Assembly: GCA_963556195.1 (NCBI GenBank)
Contig: OY744521.1
Location: 127,267,959 to 127,331,958, forward strand
Source: Sepiola atlantica
Taxonomy: Eukaryota; Mollusca; Cephalopoda; Sepiida; Sepiolidae
Direction of reading: 5' to 3'
Length of the DNA: 64,000 nt
The first letter of the stretch is position 1; each line of letters begins with the position of its first letter. The notes under the pieces were generated by a model. It saw only the letters and a list, made by a program, of their open reading frames with translations, was not told the origin of the DNA and ran no database searches. This document shows, piece after piece, positions 48,905 to 61,700 of this stretch. Made by a program: the position numbers and the translations under genes.

Positions 48905-49475
48905 ATTCCGGGGGGGACCGTTATACTTTAGAAGCACCAATATTTGTAGGGACCATTATAATTTAGAAGCACCAACATTCCTGGGGTGAGACCGTTATAC
49001 TTCAGAAGCACCAATATTTCTAGGGACCGTTATACTATAGAATCACCAACATTCCTGACGGGCCGTGATACTTTAGAAGCACCACCTCTGGTCTCTATAC
49101 TGGAGAAGCACCCATTGTCCCTATTCTGCAGTAGCTTCCGAGTCCTAAATTGTAGAAGCACCCCTGGTGCTGGGTTATATACTGTAGAAGCACCCCTGGT
49201 CCCTTTACTGAAGAAGCACCCATGGTCCTTTTTCTGCAGAGGCCTCTATGTTCTAATATTGTGGAATCACCTCCGGTACTGGGTCCTATACTGTAGAAGC
49301 ACCTCTGGTCCCTATTCTGTAGAAGCACCTTTGTCCCTATTCTGTAGAAGCCTCTGGGTTCTATATGGTAGAAGCACCCCCAGTTCTGGGTCCTGTACTG
49401 TAGAAGAACCCATGGTCCCTATTCTGCAGAAGCCTCCGGGTCCTATATTGTTGAAGCACCCCCGGTTCTGGGCCT
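48905..49475 (-). repeat. Irregular short tandem array
   Basis: Units of roughly 30-40 bp share TAGAAGCACC: the left part has GGGACCGTTATACTTTAGAA, the right part GGTCCCTATTCTGTAGAAGC. Copies are diverged, suggesting an older array than its neighbours. Confidence 0.75.
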
Positions 49476-49479
49476 TTTT

Positions 49480-52425
49480 TATACATATATAGAGTGGTTA
49501 TGACCCAACGGGTCACTGGTAACATGTACTGGTTAAATTCTTTTTTTCTGTTTTTATACATATATAGAGTGATTATGACCCAACGCGTCACTGTAAACGT
49601 GTACTTGTTAAATTCTTCTTTTTTTTCTTTTTTTATACATATATAGAGTGGTTATGACTCAACGGGTCAGTGTAAACGTGTACTTGTAAAATTATTCTTT
49701 TTTTATACATATATAGAGTGGTTATGACTGAACGGGTCAGTGTAAACGTGTACTTGTTAAATTCTTCTTTTTTCTTTTTTATACATATATAGAGTGGTTA
49801 TGACTCAACGGGTCAGTGTAAACGTGTACTTGTTAAATTCTTCTTTTTTCTTTTTTATACATATATAGAGTGGTTATGACTCAACGAGTCAGTGTAAACG
49901 TGTACTTGTTAAATTCTTCTTTTTTCTTTTTTATACATATATAGAGTGGTTATGACTCAACGGGTCAGTGTAAACGTGTACTTGTTAAATTCTTCTTCTT
50001 TCTTTTTTATACATATATAGAGTGGTTATGACTCAACGGGTCAGTGTAAACGTGTACTTGTTAAATTCTTCTTTTTTCTTTTTTATACATATATAGAGTG
50101 GTTATGACTCAACGGGTCAGTGTAAACGTGTACTTGTTAAATTCTTCTTTTTTCTTTTTTATACATATATAGAGTGGTTATGACTCAACGAGTCAGTGTA
50201 AACGTGTACTTGTTAAATTCTTCTTTTTTCTTTTTTATACATATATAGAGTGGTTATGACTCAACGGGTCAGTGTAAACGTGTACTTGTTAAATTCTTCT
50301 TTTTTCTTTTTTATACATATATAGAGTGGTTATGACTCAACGGGTCAGTGTAAACGTGTACTTGTTAAATTCTTCTTTTTTCTTTTTTATACATATATAG
50401 AGTGGTTATGACTCAACGGGTCAGTGTAAACGTGTTCTTGTTAAATTCTTCTTTTTTCTTTTTTATACATATATAGAGTGGTTATGACTCAACGGGTCAG
50501 TGTAAACGTGTACTTGTTAAATTCTTCTTTTTTCTTTTTTATACATATATAGAGTGGTTATGACTCAACGGGGCATTGTAAACGTGTACTTGTTAAATTC
50601 TTCTTTTTTCTTTTTTTATACATATATAGAGTTGTTATGACTCAACGGGTCAGTGTAAACGTGTACTTGTTAAATTCTTCTTCTTTCTTTTTTATACATA
50701 TATAGAGTGGTTATGACTCAACGGGTCAGTGTAAACGTGTACTTGTTAAATTCTTCTTTTTTCTTCTTTATACATATATAGAGTGGTTATGACTCAACGG
50801 GTCAGTGTAAACGTGTACTTGTTAAATTCTTCTTTTTTCTTTTTTATACATATATAGAGTGGTTATGACTCAACGGGTCAGTGTAAACGTGTACTTGTTA
50901 AATTCTTCTTTTTTCTTTTTTATACATATATAGAGTGGTTATGACTCAACGGGTCAGTGTAAACGTGTACTTGTTAAATTCTTCTTTTTTCTTTTTTATA
51001 CATATATAGAGTGGTTATGACTCAACGGGGCACTGTAAACGTGTACTTGTTAAATTCTTCTTTTTTCTTTTTTATACATATATAGAGTGGTTATGACTCA
51101 ACGGGTCAGTGTAAACGTGTTCTTGTTAAATTCTTCTTTTTTCTTTTTTATACATATATAGAGTGGTTATGACTCAACGGGTCAGTGTAAACGTATACTT
51201 GTTAAATTCTTCTTTTTTCTTTTTTATACATATATAGAGTGGTTATGACTCAACGGGTCAGTGTAAACGTGTACTTGTTAAATTCTTCTTTTTTCTTTTT
51301 TATACATATACAGAGTGGTTATGACTCAACGGGGCGCTGTAAACGTGTACTTGTTAAATTCTTCTTTTTTCTTTTTTATACATATATAGAGTGGTTATGA
51401 CTCAACGGGTCAGTGTAAACGTGTTCTTGTTAAATTCTTTTTTCTTTTTTATACATATATAGAGTGGTTATGACTCAACGGGTCAGTGTAAACGTGTACT
51501 TGTTAAATTCTTCTTGTTTTCTATTTTATACATATATAGAGTGGTTATGACTCAACGGGTCAGTGTAAACGTGTACTTGTTAAATTCTTCTTTTTTCTTT
51601 TTTATACATATATAGAGTGGTTATGACTCAACGGGTCAGTGTAAACGTGTACTTGTTAAATTCTTCTTGTTTCTTTTTTATACATATACAGAGTGGTTAT
51701 GACTCAACGGGGCACTGTAAACGTGTACTTGTTAAATTCTTCTTTTTTCTTTTTTATACATATATAGAGTGGTTATGACTCAACGGGGCACTGTAAACGT
51801 GTACTTGTTAAATTCTTCTTTTTTCTTTTTTATACATATATAGAGTGGTTATGACTCAACGGGTCAGTGTAAACGTGTACTTGTTAAATTCTTCTTTTTT
51901 CTTTTTTATACATATATAGAGTGGTTATGACTCAACGGGTCAGTGTAAACGTGTTCTTGTTAAATTCTTCTTTTTTCTTTTTTATACATATATAGAGTGG
52001 TTATGACTCAACGGGTCAGTGTAAACGTGTACTTGTTAAATTCTTCTTTTTTCTTTTTTATACATATATAGAGTGGTTATGACTCAACGGGTCAGTGTAA
52101 ACGTGTACTTGTTAAATTCTTCTTTTTTTCTTTTTATACATATATAGAGTGGTTGTGACTCAACGGGGCACTGTAAACGTGTACTTGTTAAATTCTTCTT
52201 TTTTCTTTTTTATACATATATAGAGTGGTTATGACTCAACGGGGCACTGTAAACGTGTACTTGTTAAATTCTTCTTTTTTCTTTTTTATACATATATAGA
52301 GTGGTTATGACTCAACGGGTCAGTGTAAACGTGTTCTTGTTAAATTCTTCTTTTTTCTTTTTTATACATATATAGAGTGGTTATGACTCAACGGGTCAGT
52401 GTAAACGTGTACTTGTTAAATTCTT
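49480..52425 (-). repeat. 76-bp satellite made of Helitron 3' ends
   Basis: About 39 copies at 76-bp spacing. Each monomer has TATACATATATAGAGTGGTT, ATGACTCAACGGGTCA (a hairpin) and GTGTAAACGTG, then a pyrimidine-rich part. In the minus direction the hairpin is followed by eight bases and CTAT, the geometry of hairpin-eight-CTAG at 45,559. The first monomers on the left are the most diverged and have the perfect TGACCC...GGGTCA stem; the rest are nearly identical. Confidence 0.9.
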
Positions 52426-52435
52426 AAATTCTGTA

Positions 52436-53126
52436 ATTGTGTCCGGTCGCAGGGTACCCACAAATATATCGTCCGGTCGCAGGGTACCCACACATACTTC
52501 GTCCGGTCGCAGGGTACCCACACATACTTCGTCCGGTCGCAGGGTACCCACACATACTTAGTGCGGGTGAAGGGTACCAACACATATTTCTTCTGGTCGC
52601 AGGGTACCCACACATACTTCGTCCGGTCGCAGGGTACCCACAAATACTTCGTCCGGTCGCAGGGTACCCACAAATACTTCGTCCGGTCGCAGGGTACTCA
52701 CACATACTTCGTCCGGTCGCAGGGTACCCACACATACTTCGTGCGGTCGCAGGGTACCCACACATACTTCGTCAGGCAGCAGGGTACCTACACATACTTC
52801 GTGCGGTCGCAGGGTACCCACAAATACTTCGTGCGGTCGCAGGGTACGCACACATACTTCGTCCGGTCACAGGGTACCCACACATACTTCGTGCGGGGTC
52901 AGGGTACCTATACATACTTCGTCCGGTCGCAGGGTACCCACACATACTTCGTCCGGTCGCAGGGTACCCACACATACTTCGTGCGGTCACAGGGTACCTA
53001 TACATACTTCGTGCGGTCGCAGGGTACCCACACATAGTCTGTGCGGTCGCAGGGTACCCACACATACTTCGTGGGGTCGCAGGGTACCCACACATACTTC
53101 GTCAAGTCGCAGGGTACCCACACATA
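52436..53126 (-). repeat. 30-bp tandem array
   Basis: 23 copies of CGTCCGGTCGCAGGGTACCC plus ACACATACTT. Because 30 is divisible by three, all frames stay open for long stretches on both strands (up to 241 codons); these are not genes. Confidence 0.95.
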
Positions 53127-53560
53127 CCCTACCTCTACACTGCTCAAAAAAAGAGGAGGTAATGCATGGGAATAGTGCATCATGACAACGGAACCGATAC
53201 GACCCTACCTCAACACTTCTCAAAAAAGGAGGAGATAATGCATGGGAATAGTGCATCATGACAACGGACCCGATACGACCCTACCTCAACACTTCTCAAA
53301 AAAGGAGGAGATAATGCATGGGAATAGTGCATCATGACAACGGAACCGATACGACCCTACCTCAACACTTCTACAAAAAGGAGGAGATAATGCATGGGAT
53401 GAGGGCATCATGAAAACGGAACCGATACGACCCTACCTCAACATTTCTCAAAAAAGGAGGAGGTAATGCATGGGATCAGTGCATCATGACAACGGAACTG
53501 ATACTACCCTACCTCAACACTTCTCAAGAAAGGAGGAGGTAATGCTCACACCAGCGAATA
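53127..53560 (-). repeat. 76-bp tandem array
   Basis: Between five and six copies starting CCCTACCTCAACACTTCTCA and containing GGAGGAGATAATGCATGGGA and GTGCATCATGACAACGGAAC. Spacing 75-76 bases. Unrelated in sequence to the hairpin satellite of the same period. Confidence 0.9.
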
Positions 53561-53710
53561 CCGTAACCCCCCCCCCCAATTTGGCCTGAAAGGAGGAGGT
53601 AATTCCTATCATGATAACAGAACGGCCACAGGGAGGGAGGGGGGAGGAAAATATTAGCGTCTATTAATAATTATGAAAGAAAGTGTGAGAGGGAAAAAAA
53701 ACTGCCACTC

Positions 53711-54224
53711 TCTGACGTCATGATGACCTGATATAACCGGACACAATTCAGGTCAAGACCGGGTACATCCGGCAAGGGATTATGGGGCAGGTGCGGATGT
53801 GATTGAGCAACCCTTGTTTCACTACACACTCTTAACGTAGGATTCCTATGTTGTTATTGATGAATCCGGACAGAAGTTATTGGATGATCTGATAGAACCG
53901 GACACAATTTAGGGCAAGACCGGGTACATCCGGCAAGGGATTATGGGATGTTTACAATGACTCTGCATTTTTATCGGATTAGTACATAAATACATTAGAT
54001 TATTTCGAATTTAGTACATATTAACGTTGCAATTTCGTGTAAAATACGAAAAAAACTGCTACCTTTTGTCGGAAAGTGGTCCGGTTGACTGTCAGCGAGT
54101 GAATCGTTATTTGCGATTTTGAGATATTATGATCCCAGGATATGTACGGTGCTGAAGATATAAACTTTTTGACATGTCGCCGGGTAGTTTTTGAGGAGAA
54201 GCTTCACATACAGACATACATACA

Positions 54225-54256
<32 letters not shown>

Positions 54257-54280
54257 GACAAGTGCCCTTTATATAAGAGA
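53711..54280 (-). repeat. Conserved 5' region of Helitron unit 1
   Basis: Matches 63,040-63,592 with few substitutions and the same limits. It contains a 60-bp direct repeat (starting CTGATATAACCGGACACAA at 53,728 and CTGATAGAACCGGACACAA at 53,889), a (CATA)n microsatellite at 54,210-54,254, and CGCCGGGTAG at 54,178-54,187, the exact complement of CTACCCGGCG in the 3' terminus of the next unit. Confidence 0.85.
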
Positions 54281-54587
54281 CTAGCGGGGCTACCCGGCGT
54301 TGCTCGGGGTCATAAAAACATAATTGAAGAAAAATCGCGTGTGTAACATCTTTATATTAAAACTTCTATTTCTCTCCTTCTCTCTCTATAGCTGTCTCTT
54401 TATCTTTCTAATTTTCTCTACCCTGGTCGCTACTTTTAAATTTTGCCTTTTGCGAAAGCTGTTTCTTCCCCACCATTTCATCCTACGTTTCACAGGGCAA
54501 TAGTATGACTCATTTCTATAAAAAGTACCACCACTGTCTGCGCCTTCTATATAGGTACTTATAACCGCCCCGGTGTTCATACTATAT

Positions 54588-55775
54588 ATTTTGAATCCCC
54601 TCATGATATCCTTCATCATTTTAACTCCCCTCGTTGTATTCATCATTTTCGATCTCCTCATACTATTAATCATTTTCAATCCCCTCATAATATTCTTCAT
54701 CATTTTCAATCTCCTCATACTATTAATCATTTTAATCCCCTCATAATATTCTTCATCATTTTCAATCCTCTCGTAATATTCCTCATCATTTTAAATCCGC
54801 TCATGATATTCTTAATAATTTTCAATCCTCTCATGATATTCTTCATTTTTTCAATCCTCTCATGATATTCTTCATTATTTTCAATCCCCTCATGATATTC
54901 TTCATCATTTTCAATCTCCTCATAATATTCTTCATCATTTTCAATCCTCTCATGGTATATTTCATCATTTTCGATTCCCTCATGATATTCTTCTCATTTT
55001 CAATCTCCTCATGATATTATTCATCATTTTCAATCCTCTCATGGTATACTTCATCATTTCCAATCCTGTCAGTCTATTCTTCATAATTTTCAATCCTCTC
55101 ATGACATTCTTCATCATTTTCAATCCTCTCATGACATTCTTCATCATTTTCAATCCCCTCATGATAGTCTTCATCATTTTCAATTCCCTCATGATAGTCT
55201 TCATCATTTTCAATCCTCTCATGATAGTCTTCATCATTTTCAATCCTCTCATGATAGTCTTCATCATTTTTAATCCTCTCATGATAGTCTTCATAATTTT
55301 TAATCCTCTCATGATAGTCTTCATCATTTTTAATCCTCTCATGATAGTCTTCATCATTTTCAAACCTCTCATGATAGTCTTCATCATTTTCAAACCTCTC
55401 ATGATATTCTTCATCATTTTCAATCCCCTCATGATATTATTCATCATTTTAAATCCCCTCATGGTATTCTTCATCATTTCCAATCCTGTCAGTCTATTCT
55501 TCATCATTTTCAATCCTCTCATGATATTCTTCATCATTTTCAATCCCCTTATGATAGTCTTCATCATTTTCAATCCACTCATGATAGTCTTCATCATTTT
55601 CAATCCCCTCATGATAGTGTACATCATTTTCAATCCCCTCATTATAGTCTTCATCATTTTCAATCCCCTCATGATAGTCTTCATCATTTTCAATCCTCTC
55701 ATGATAGTCTTCATCATTTTCAATCCTCTCATGATAGTCTTCATCCTTTTCAATCCTCTCATGATAGTCTTTATC
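54588..55775 (-). repeat. 30-bp tandem array (ATCATTTTCAATC)
   Basis: About 40 copies of TCATCATTTTCAATCCTCTC plus ATGATAGTCT. Variation is graded: the left third is irregular, the centre very uniform. The 278- and 286-codon frames on opposite strands follow from the 30-base period and are not genes. Confidence 0.95.
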
Positions 55776-58700
55776 ATAGCTCTATCTAGGATATTGAGCA
55801 CTTTTCTCCCGGACAACGCCGAGTACTTTGAAAATCAAGGAGGCCTCATGAGCACTACTGAAATCACTTAGGTATCCTCTCTCCTTCTGATCTGCGAAAT
55901 AGTCCAAAGGGGAACAAAGATGGCGTTAAAATATTTTCTAAACCTATCACTACAGTAGCTCTATCTAGGACATTGAGCACTTTTCTCCCGGACAACGCCG
56001 AGTACTTAAATAATAAAGGAGGCCTCCTGAGGACTACTGAAATCACTTAGGTATCCTCTCTTCAACTGATCTGCGAAATAGTCCAAAGGGGAACGAATAT
56101 GGCGTTAAAATATTATCCAAACCTATCACTACAGTAGCTCTATATAGGACATTGAGCACTTTTTTTCCCGGACAACGCCGAGTACTTTGAAAATCAAAGA
56201 GGCCTCCTGGGGACTACTGAAATCACTTAGGTATCCTCCCTCCTTTTCATCTGCAAAATTGTCCAAAGGGGCACGAAGATGGCGTTAAAATATTTTCTAA
56301 ACCTATCACTACAGTAGCTCTATCTAGGATATTGAGCACTTTTCTCCCGGACAACGCCGAGTACTTTGAAAATCGAGGAGGCTTCATGAGCACTACTGAA
56401 ATCACTTAGGTATCCTCTCTCCTACTGATTTGCGAAATAGTTCAATAGGGAACGAAGATAGGGTTAAAATATTTTCCAAACCTATCACTACAGTAGCTCT
56501 GTCTAGGGCATTGAGCACTTTTCTCCCGGACAACGCCGAGTACTTTGATAATCAAAGAGGCCTCCTGGGGACTACTGAAATCACTTAGGTATCCTCTCTT
56601 CTTCTGATCTGCGAAATAGTCCAAAGGGGAACGAAGATGGCGTTAAAATATTTTATAAACTTATCACTACAGTAGCTCTATCTAGGATATTGAGCACTTT
56701 TCTCCCGGACAACGCCGAGTACTTTTAAAATCGAGGAGGCTTCATGAGCACTCCTGAAATCCCTTAGGTATCCTCTCTCCTTCTGATCTGCGAAATAGTC
56801 CAAAGGGGAACGAAGATGGCGTTAAAATATTTTCCAAACCTATCACTACAGTAGCTCTATCTAGAACATTGAGCACTTTTCTCCCGGACAACGCCGAGTA
56901 CTTTGATAATCAAGGAGGCCTCCTGGGGACTACTGAAATCACTTAGGTATCCTCTCTCCTTCTGATCTGCGAAATAGTCCAAAGGGGAACGAAGATGGCG
57001 TTAAAATATTTTCCAAACCTATCACTACAGTAGCTCTATCTAGGATATTGACCACTCTTCTCCCGGACAACGCCGAGTATTTCAAAATCAAAGAGGCCTC
57101 CTGGGGACTACTGAAATAACTCTTATCCATTCCCCCATCCTTTTCAGCGTAGATGCTGTTAAAATATTATCCAAACCTTTCACTACTGTAGCTCTATCTA
57201 GGACATTGAGCACTTTTCTCCCGGACAACGCCGAGTACTTTGAAAATCGAGGAGGCTTCATGAGCACTCCTGAAATCACTTAGGTATCCTCTCTCCTTCT
57301 GATTTGCGAAATAGTCCAATAGGGAACGAAGATAGGGTTAAAATATTTTCCAAACCTATCACTACAGTAGCTCTGTCTAGGGCATTGAGCACTTTTCTCC
57401 CGGACAACGCCGAGTACTTTGATAATCAAGGAGGCCTCCTGGGGACTACTGAAATCACTTAGGTATCCTCTCTCTTTCTGATCTGCGAAATAGTCCAATG
57501 GGGAACGAAGATAGCGTTAAAATATTTTCCAAACCTATCACTACAGTAGCTCTATCTAGGATATTGAGCACTTTTCTCCCGGACAACGCCGAGTATTTGA
57601 AAATCAAAGAGGCCTCCTGAGCACTACTGAAATAACTCTTATCGATTCCCCATCCTTTTCAGCGTAGATGCTGTTAAAATATTATCCAAACCTATCACTA
57701 CAGTAGCTCTATCTAGGACATTGAGCACTTTTTTCCCGGACAACGCCGAGTACTTTGAAAATCAAAGAGGCCTCTTGGGGACTACTGAAATCACTTAGGT
57801 ATCCTCCCTCCTTTTCATCTGCAAAATTGTCCAAAGGGGAACGAAGATGGCGTTAAAATATTTTCTAAACCTATCACTACAGTAGCTCTATGTAGGATAT
57901 TGAGCACTTTTCTCCCGGACAACGCCGAGTACTTTGAAAATCGAGGAGGCTTCATGAGCACTCCTGAAATCACTTAGGTATCCTCTCTCCTTCTGATCTG
58001 CGAAATAGTCCAAAGGGGAACGAAGATGGCGTTAAAATATTTTCCAAACCTATCACTACAGTAGCTCTATCTAGAACATTGAGCACTTTTCTCCCGGACA
58101 ACGCCGAGTACTTTGATAATCAAGGAGGCCTCCTGGGGACTACTGAAATCACTTAGGTATCCTCTCTCCTTCTGATCTGCGAAATAGTCCAAAGGGGAAC
58201 GAAGATGGCGTTAAAATATTTTCCAAACCTATCACTACAGTAGCTCTATCTAGGATATTGACCACTCTTCTCCCGGACAACGCCGAGTATTTCAAAATCA
58301 AAGAGGCCTCCTGGGGACTACTGAAATAACTCTTATCCATTCCCCCATCCTTTTCAGCGTAGATGCTGTTAAAATATTATCCAAACCTATCACTACTGTA
58401 GCTCTATCTAGGATATTGAGCACTTTTCTCCCGGACAACGCCAAGTACATTGAAAATCGAGGAGGCTTCATGAGCACTCCTGAAATCACTTAGGTATCCT
58501 CTCTCCTTCTGATCTGCGAAATAGTCCAAAGGGGAACGAAGATGGCGTTAAAATATTTTCCAAACCTATCACTACAGTAGCTCTATCTAGGACATTGAGC
58601 ACTTTTCTCCCGGACAACGCCGAGTACTTTGATAATCAAAGAGGCCTCCTGGGGATTACTGTTATCACTTAGGTATCCTCTCTCATTCTGATCTGCGAAA

Positions 58701-61700
58701 TAGTCCAAAGAAGAACGAAGATGGCGTTAAAATATTTTCCAAACCTATCACTACAGTAGCTCTATCTAGGATATTGAGCACTTTTCTCCCGGACAACGCC
58801 GAGTATTTCAAAATAAAAGAGGCCTCCTGGGGACTACTGAAATAACTCTTATCCATTCCCCCATACTTTTCAACGTAGATGCTGTTAAAATATTATCCAA
58901 ACCTATCACTACAGTAGCTCTATCTAGGACATTGAGCACTTTTTTCCCGGACAACACCGAGTACTTTGAAAATCAAAGAGGCCTCCTAGGGACTACTGAA
59001 ATCAGGTATCCTCCTCCTTTTCATCTGCAAAATTGTCCAAATGGGGAACGAAGATGGCGTTAAAATATTTTCTAAACCTATCACTACAGTAGCTCTATGT
59101 AGGATATTGAGCACTTTTCTCCCGGACAACGCCGAGTACTTTGAAAATCGAGGAGGCTTCATGAGCACTCCTGAAATCCCTTAGGTATCCTCTCTCCTTC
59201 TGATCTGCAGAATAGTCCAAAGGGGAACGAAGATGGCGTTATAATATTTTCCAAACATATCACTACAGTAGCTCTATCTAGGACATTGAGCACTTTTCTC
59301 CCGGACAACGCCGAGTACTTTGATCATCAAGGAGGCCTCCTGGGGACTACGGAAATCACTTAGGTATCCTCTCTCCTTCTGATCTGCGAAATAGTCCAAA
59401 GGGGAACGAAGATGGCGTTAAAATATTTTCCAAACCTATCACTACAGTAGCTCTATCTAGGACATTGAGCACTTTTCTCCCGGACAACGCCGAGTACTTT
59501 GATAATCAAGGAGGTCTCCTGGGGACTACTGAAATCAGTTAGGTATCCTCCCTCCTTTTCATCTGCAAAATTGTATAAAGGGGAACGAAGATGGCGTTAA
59601 AATATTTTCTAAACCTATCACTACAGTAGCTCTATCCAGGATATTGAGCACTTTTCTCCCGGACAACGCCGAGTACTTTGAAAATCGATGAAGCTTTATG
59701 AGCACTCCTGAAATCACTTAGGTATCCTCTCTCCTTCTGATCTGCGAAATAGTCCAAAGGGGAACGAAGATGGCGTTAAAATATTTTCAAAACCTATCAC
59801 TACAGTAGCTCTATCTAGGATATTGAGCACTTTTCTCCCGGACAACGCCGAGTATTTAAAAATCAAAGAGGCCTCCTGAGCACTACTGAAATAACTCTTA
59901 TCGATTACCTCATCCTTTTCAGCGTAGATGCTGTTAAAATATTATCCAAACCTATCACTGCAGTAGCTCTATCTAGGACATTGAGCACTTTTCTCCGGGA
60001 CAACGCCGAGTACTTTGAAAATCGAGGAGGCTTCATGAGCACTCCTGAAATCCTTTAGGTATCCTCTCTCCTTCTGATCTGCGAAATAGTCCAAAGGGGA
60101 ACGAAGATGGCGTTAAAATATTTTCCAAACCTATCACTACAGTAGCTCTATCTAGGACATTGAGCACTTTTCTCCCGGACAACGCCGAGTACTTTGATAA
60201 TCAAGGAGGCCTCCTGGGGACTACTGAAATCACTTAGGTATCCTCTCTCCTTCTGATCTGCGAAATAGTCCAAAGGGGAACGAAGATGCTGTTGAAATAT
60301 TTTCCAAACCTATCACTACAGTAGCTCTATCTAGGATATTGAGCACTTTTCTCCCGGACAACGCCGAGTATTTCAAAATCAAAGAGGCCTCCTGGGGACT
60401 ACTGAAATAACTCTTATCCATTCCCCCATCCTTTTCAGCGTAGATGCTGTGTAAATATTTTCTAAACCTATCACTACAGTAGCTCTATCTAGGATATTGA
60501 GCACTTTTCTCCCGGACAACGCCGAGTACTTTGAAAATCGAGGAGGCTTCATGAGCACTCCTGAAATCCCTTAGGAATCCTCTCTCCTTCTGATCTGCGA
60601 AATAGTCCAAAGGGGAACGAAGATGGCGTTAAAATATTTTCAAAACCTATCACTACAGTAGCTCTATCTAGGATATTGAGCACTTTTCTCCCGGACAACG
60701 CCGAGTATTTCAAAATCAAAGAGGCCTGTTGTACACTACTGAAATAACTCTTATCGATTACCCCATCCTTTTCAGCGTAGATGCTGTTAAAATATTATTC
60801 AAACATATCACTACAGTAGCTCTATCTAGGACATTGAGCACTTTTTTCCCGGACAACGCCGAGTACTTTGAAAATCAAAGAGGCCTCCTGGGGACTACTG
60901 AAATCAGTTAGGTATCCTCCCTCTTTTCATCTGCAAAATTGTCCAAAGGGGAACGAAGATGGCGTTAAAATATGTACTAAACCTATCACTACAGTAGCTC
61001 TATCCAGGATATTGAGCACTTTTCTCCCGGACAACGCCGAGTACTTTGAAAATCGATGAAGCTTTATGAGCACTCCTGAAATCACTTAGGTATCCTCTCT
61101 CCTTCTGATCTGCGAAATAGTCCAAAGGGGAACGAAGATGGCGTTAAAATATTTTCAAAACCTATCACTACAGTAGCTCTATCTAGGATATTGAGCACTT
61201 TTCTCCCGGACAACGCCGAGTATTTAAAAATCAAAGAGGCCTCCTGAGCACTACTGAAATAACTCTTATCGATTACCTCATCCTTTTCAGCGTAGATGCT
61301 GTTAAAATATTATCCAAACCTATCACTGCAGTAGCTCTATCTAGGACATTGAGCACTTTTCTCCGGGACAACGCCGAGTACTTTGAAAATCGAGGAGGCT
61401 TCATGAGCACTCCTGAAATCCCTTAGGTATCCTCTCTCCTTCTGATCTGCGAAATAGTCCAAAGGGGAACGAAGATGGCGTTAAAATATTTTCCAAACCT
61501 ATCACTACAGTAGCTCTATCTAGGACATTGAGCACTTTTCTCCCGGACAACGCCGAGTACTTTGATAATCAAGGAGGCCTCCTGGGGACTACTGAAATCA
61601 CTTAGGTATCCTCTCTCCTTCTGATCTGCGAAATAGTCCAAAGGGGAACGAAGATGCTGTTGAAATATTTTCCAAACCTATCACTACAGTAGCTCTATCT

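Larger units (their letters stand above)
47038..54280 (-). mobile_element. Helitron-like tandem unit 1 (7.24 kb)
   Basis: Minus-strand element. The 3' end at 47,038 reads, in reverse complement, CCCCGAGCAACGCCGGG, eight bases, CTAG, followed by T. The 5' end at 54,280 starts TCTCTTATATAAAGGGC. No helicase or Rep domain is visible, so it is non-autonomous. From its 3' end inward (left to right): a 300-bp conserved end, a 35-bp array, a roughly 145-bp array, a roughly 30-bp irregular array, the 76-bp hairpin satellite, a 30-bp GTCCGG array, a 76-bp array, then a 570-bp conserved 5' region. Both terminal regions match unit 2. Confidence 0.75.

Noticed and set aside
49480..52425. CRISPR-like array
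   Set aside because: The 76-bp units are contiguous with no unique spacers, and the genome is eukaryotic.
52416..53162. Long ORFs up to 241 codons on both strands with YPHILRPVAG-type repeats
   Set aside because: They arise from a 30-bp tandem array whose period keeps all frames open on both strands; no start context, splice sites or non-repeat part.
54980..55871. ORFs of 278 and 286 codons on opposite strands with LKMMKTIMRG or FIIFNPLM repeats
   Set aside because: Again a 30-bp array; mirror-image frames on both strands show that it is periodicity, not coding.
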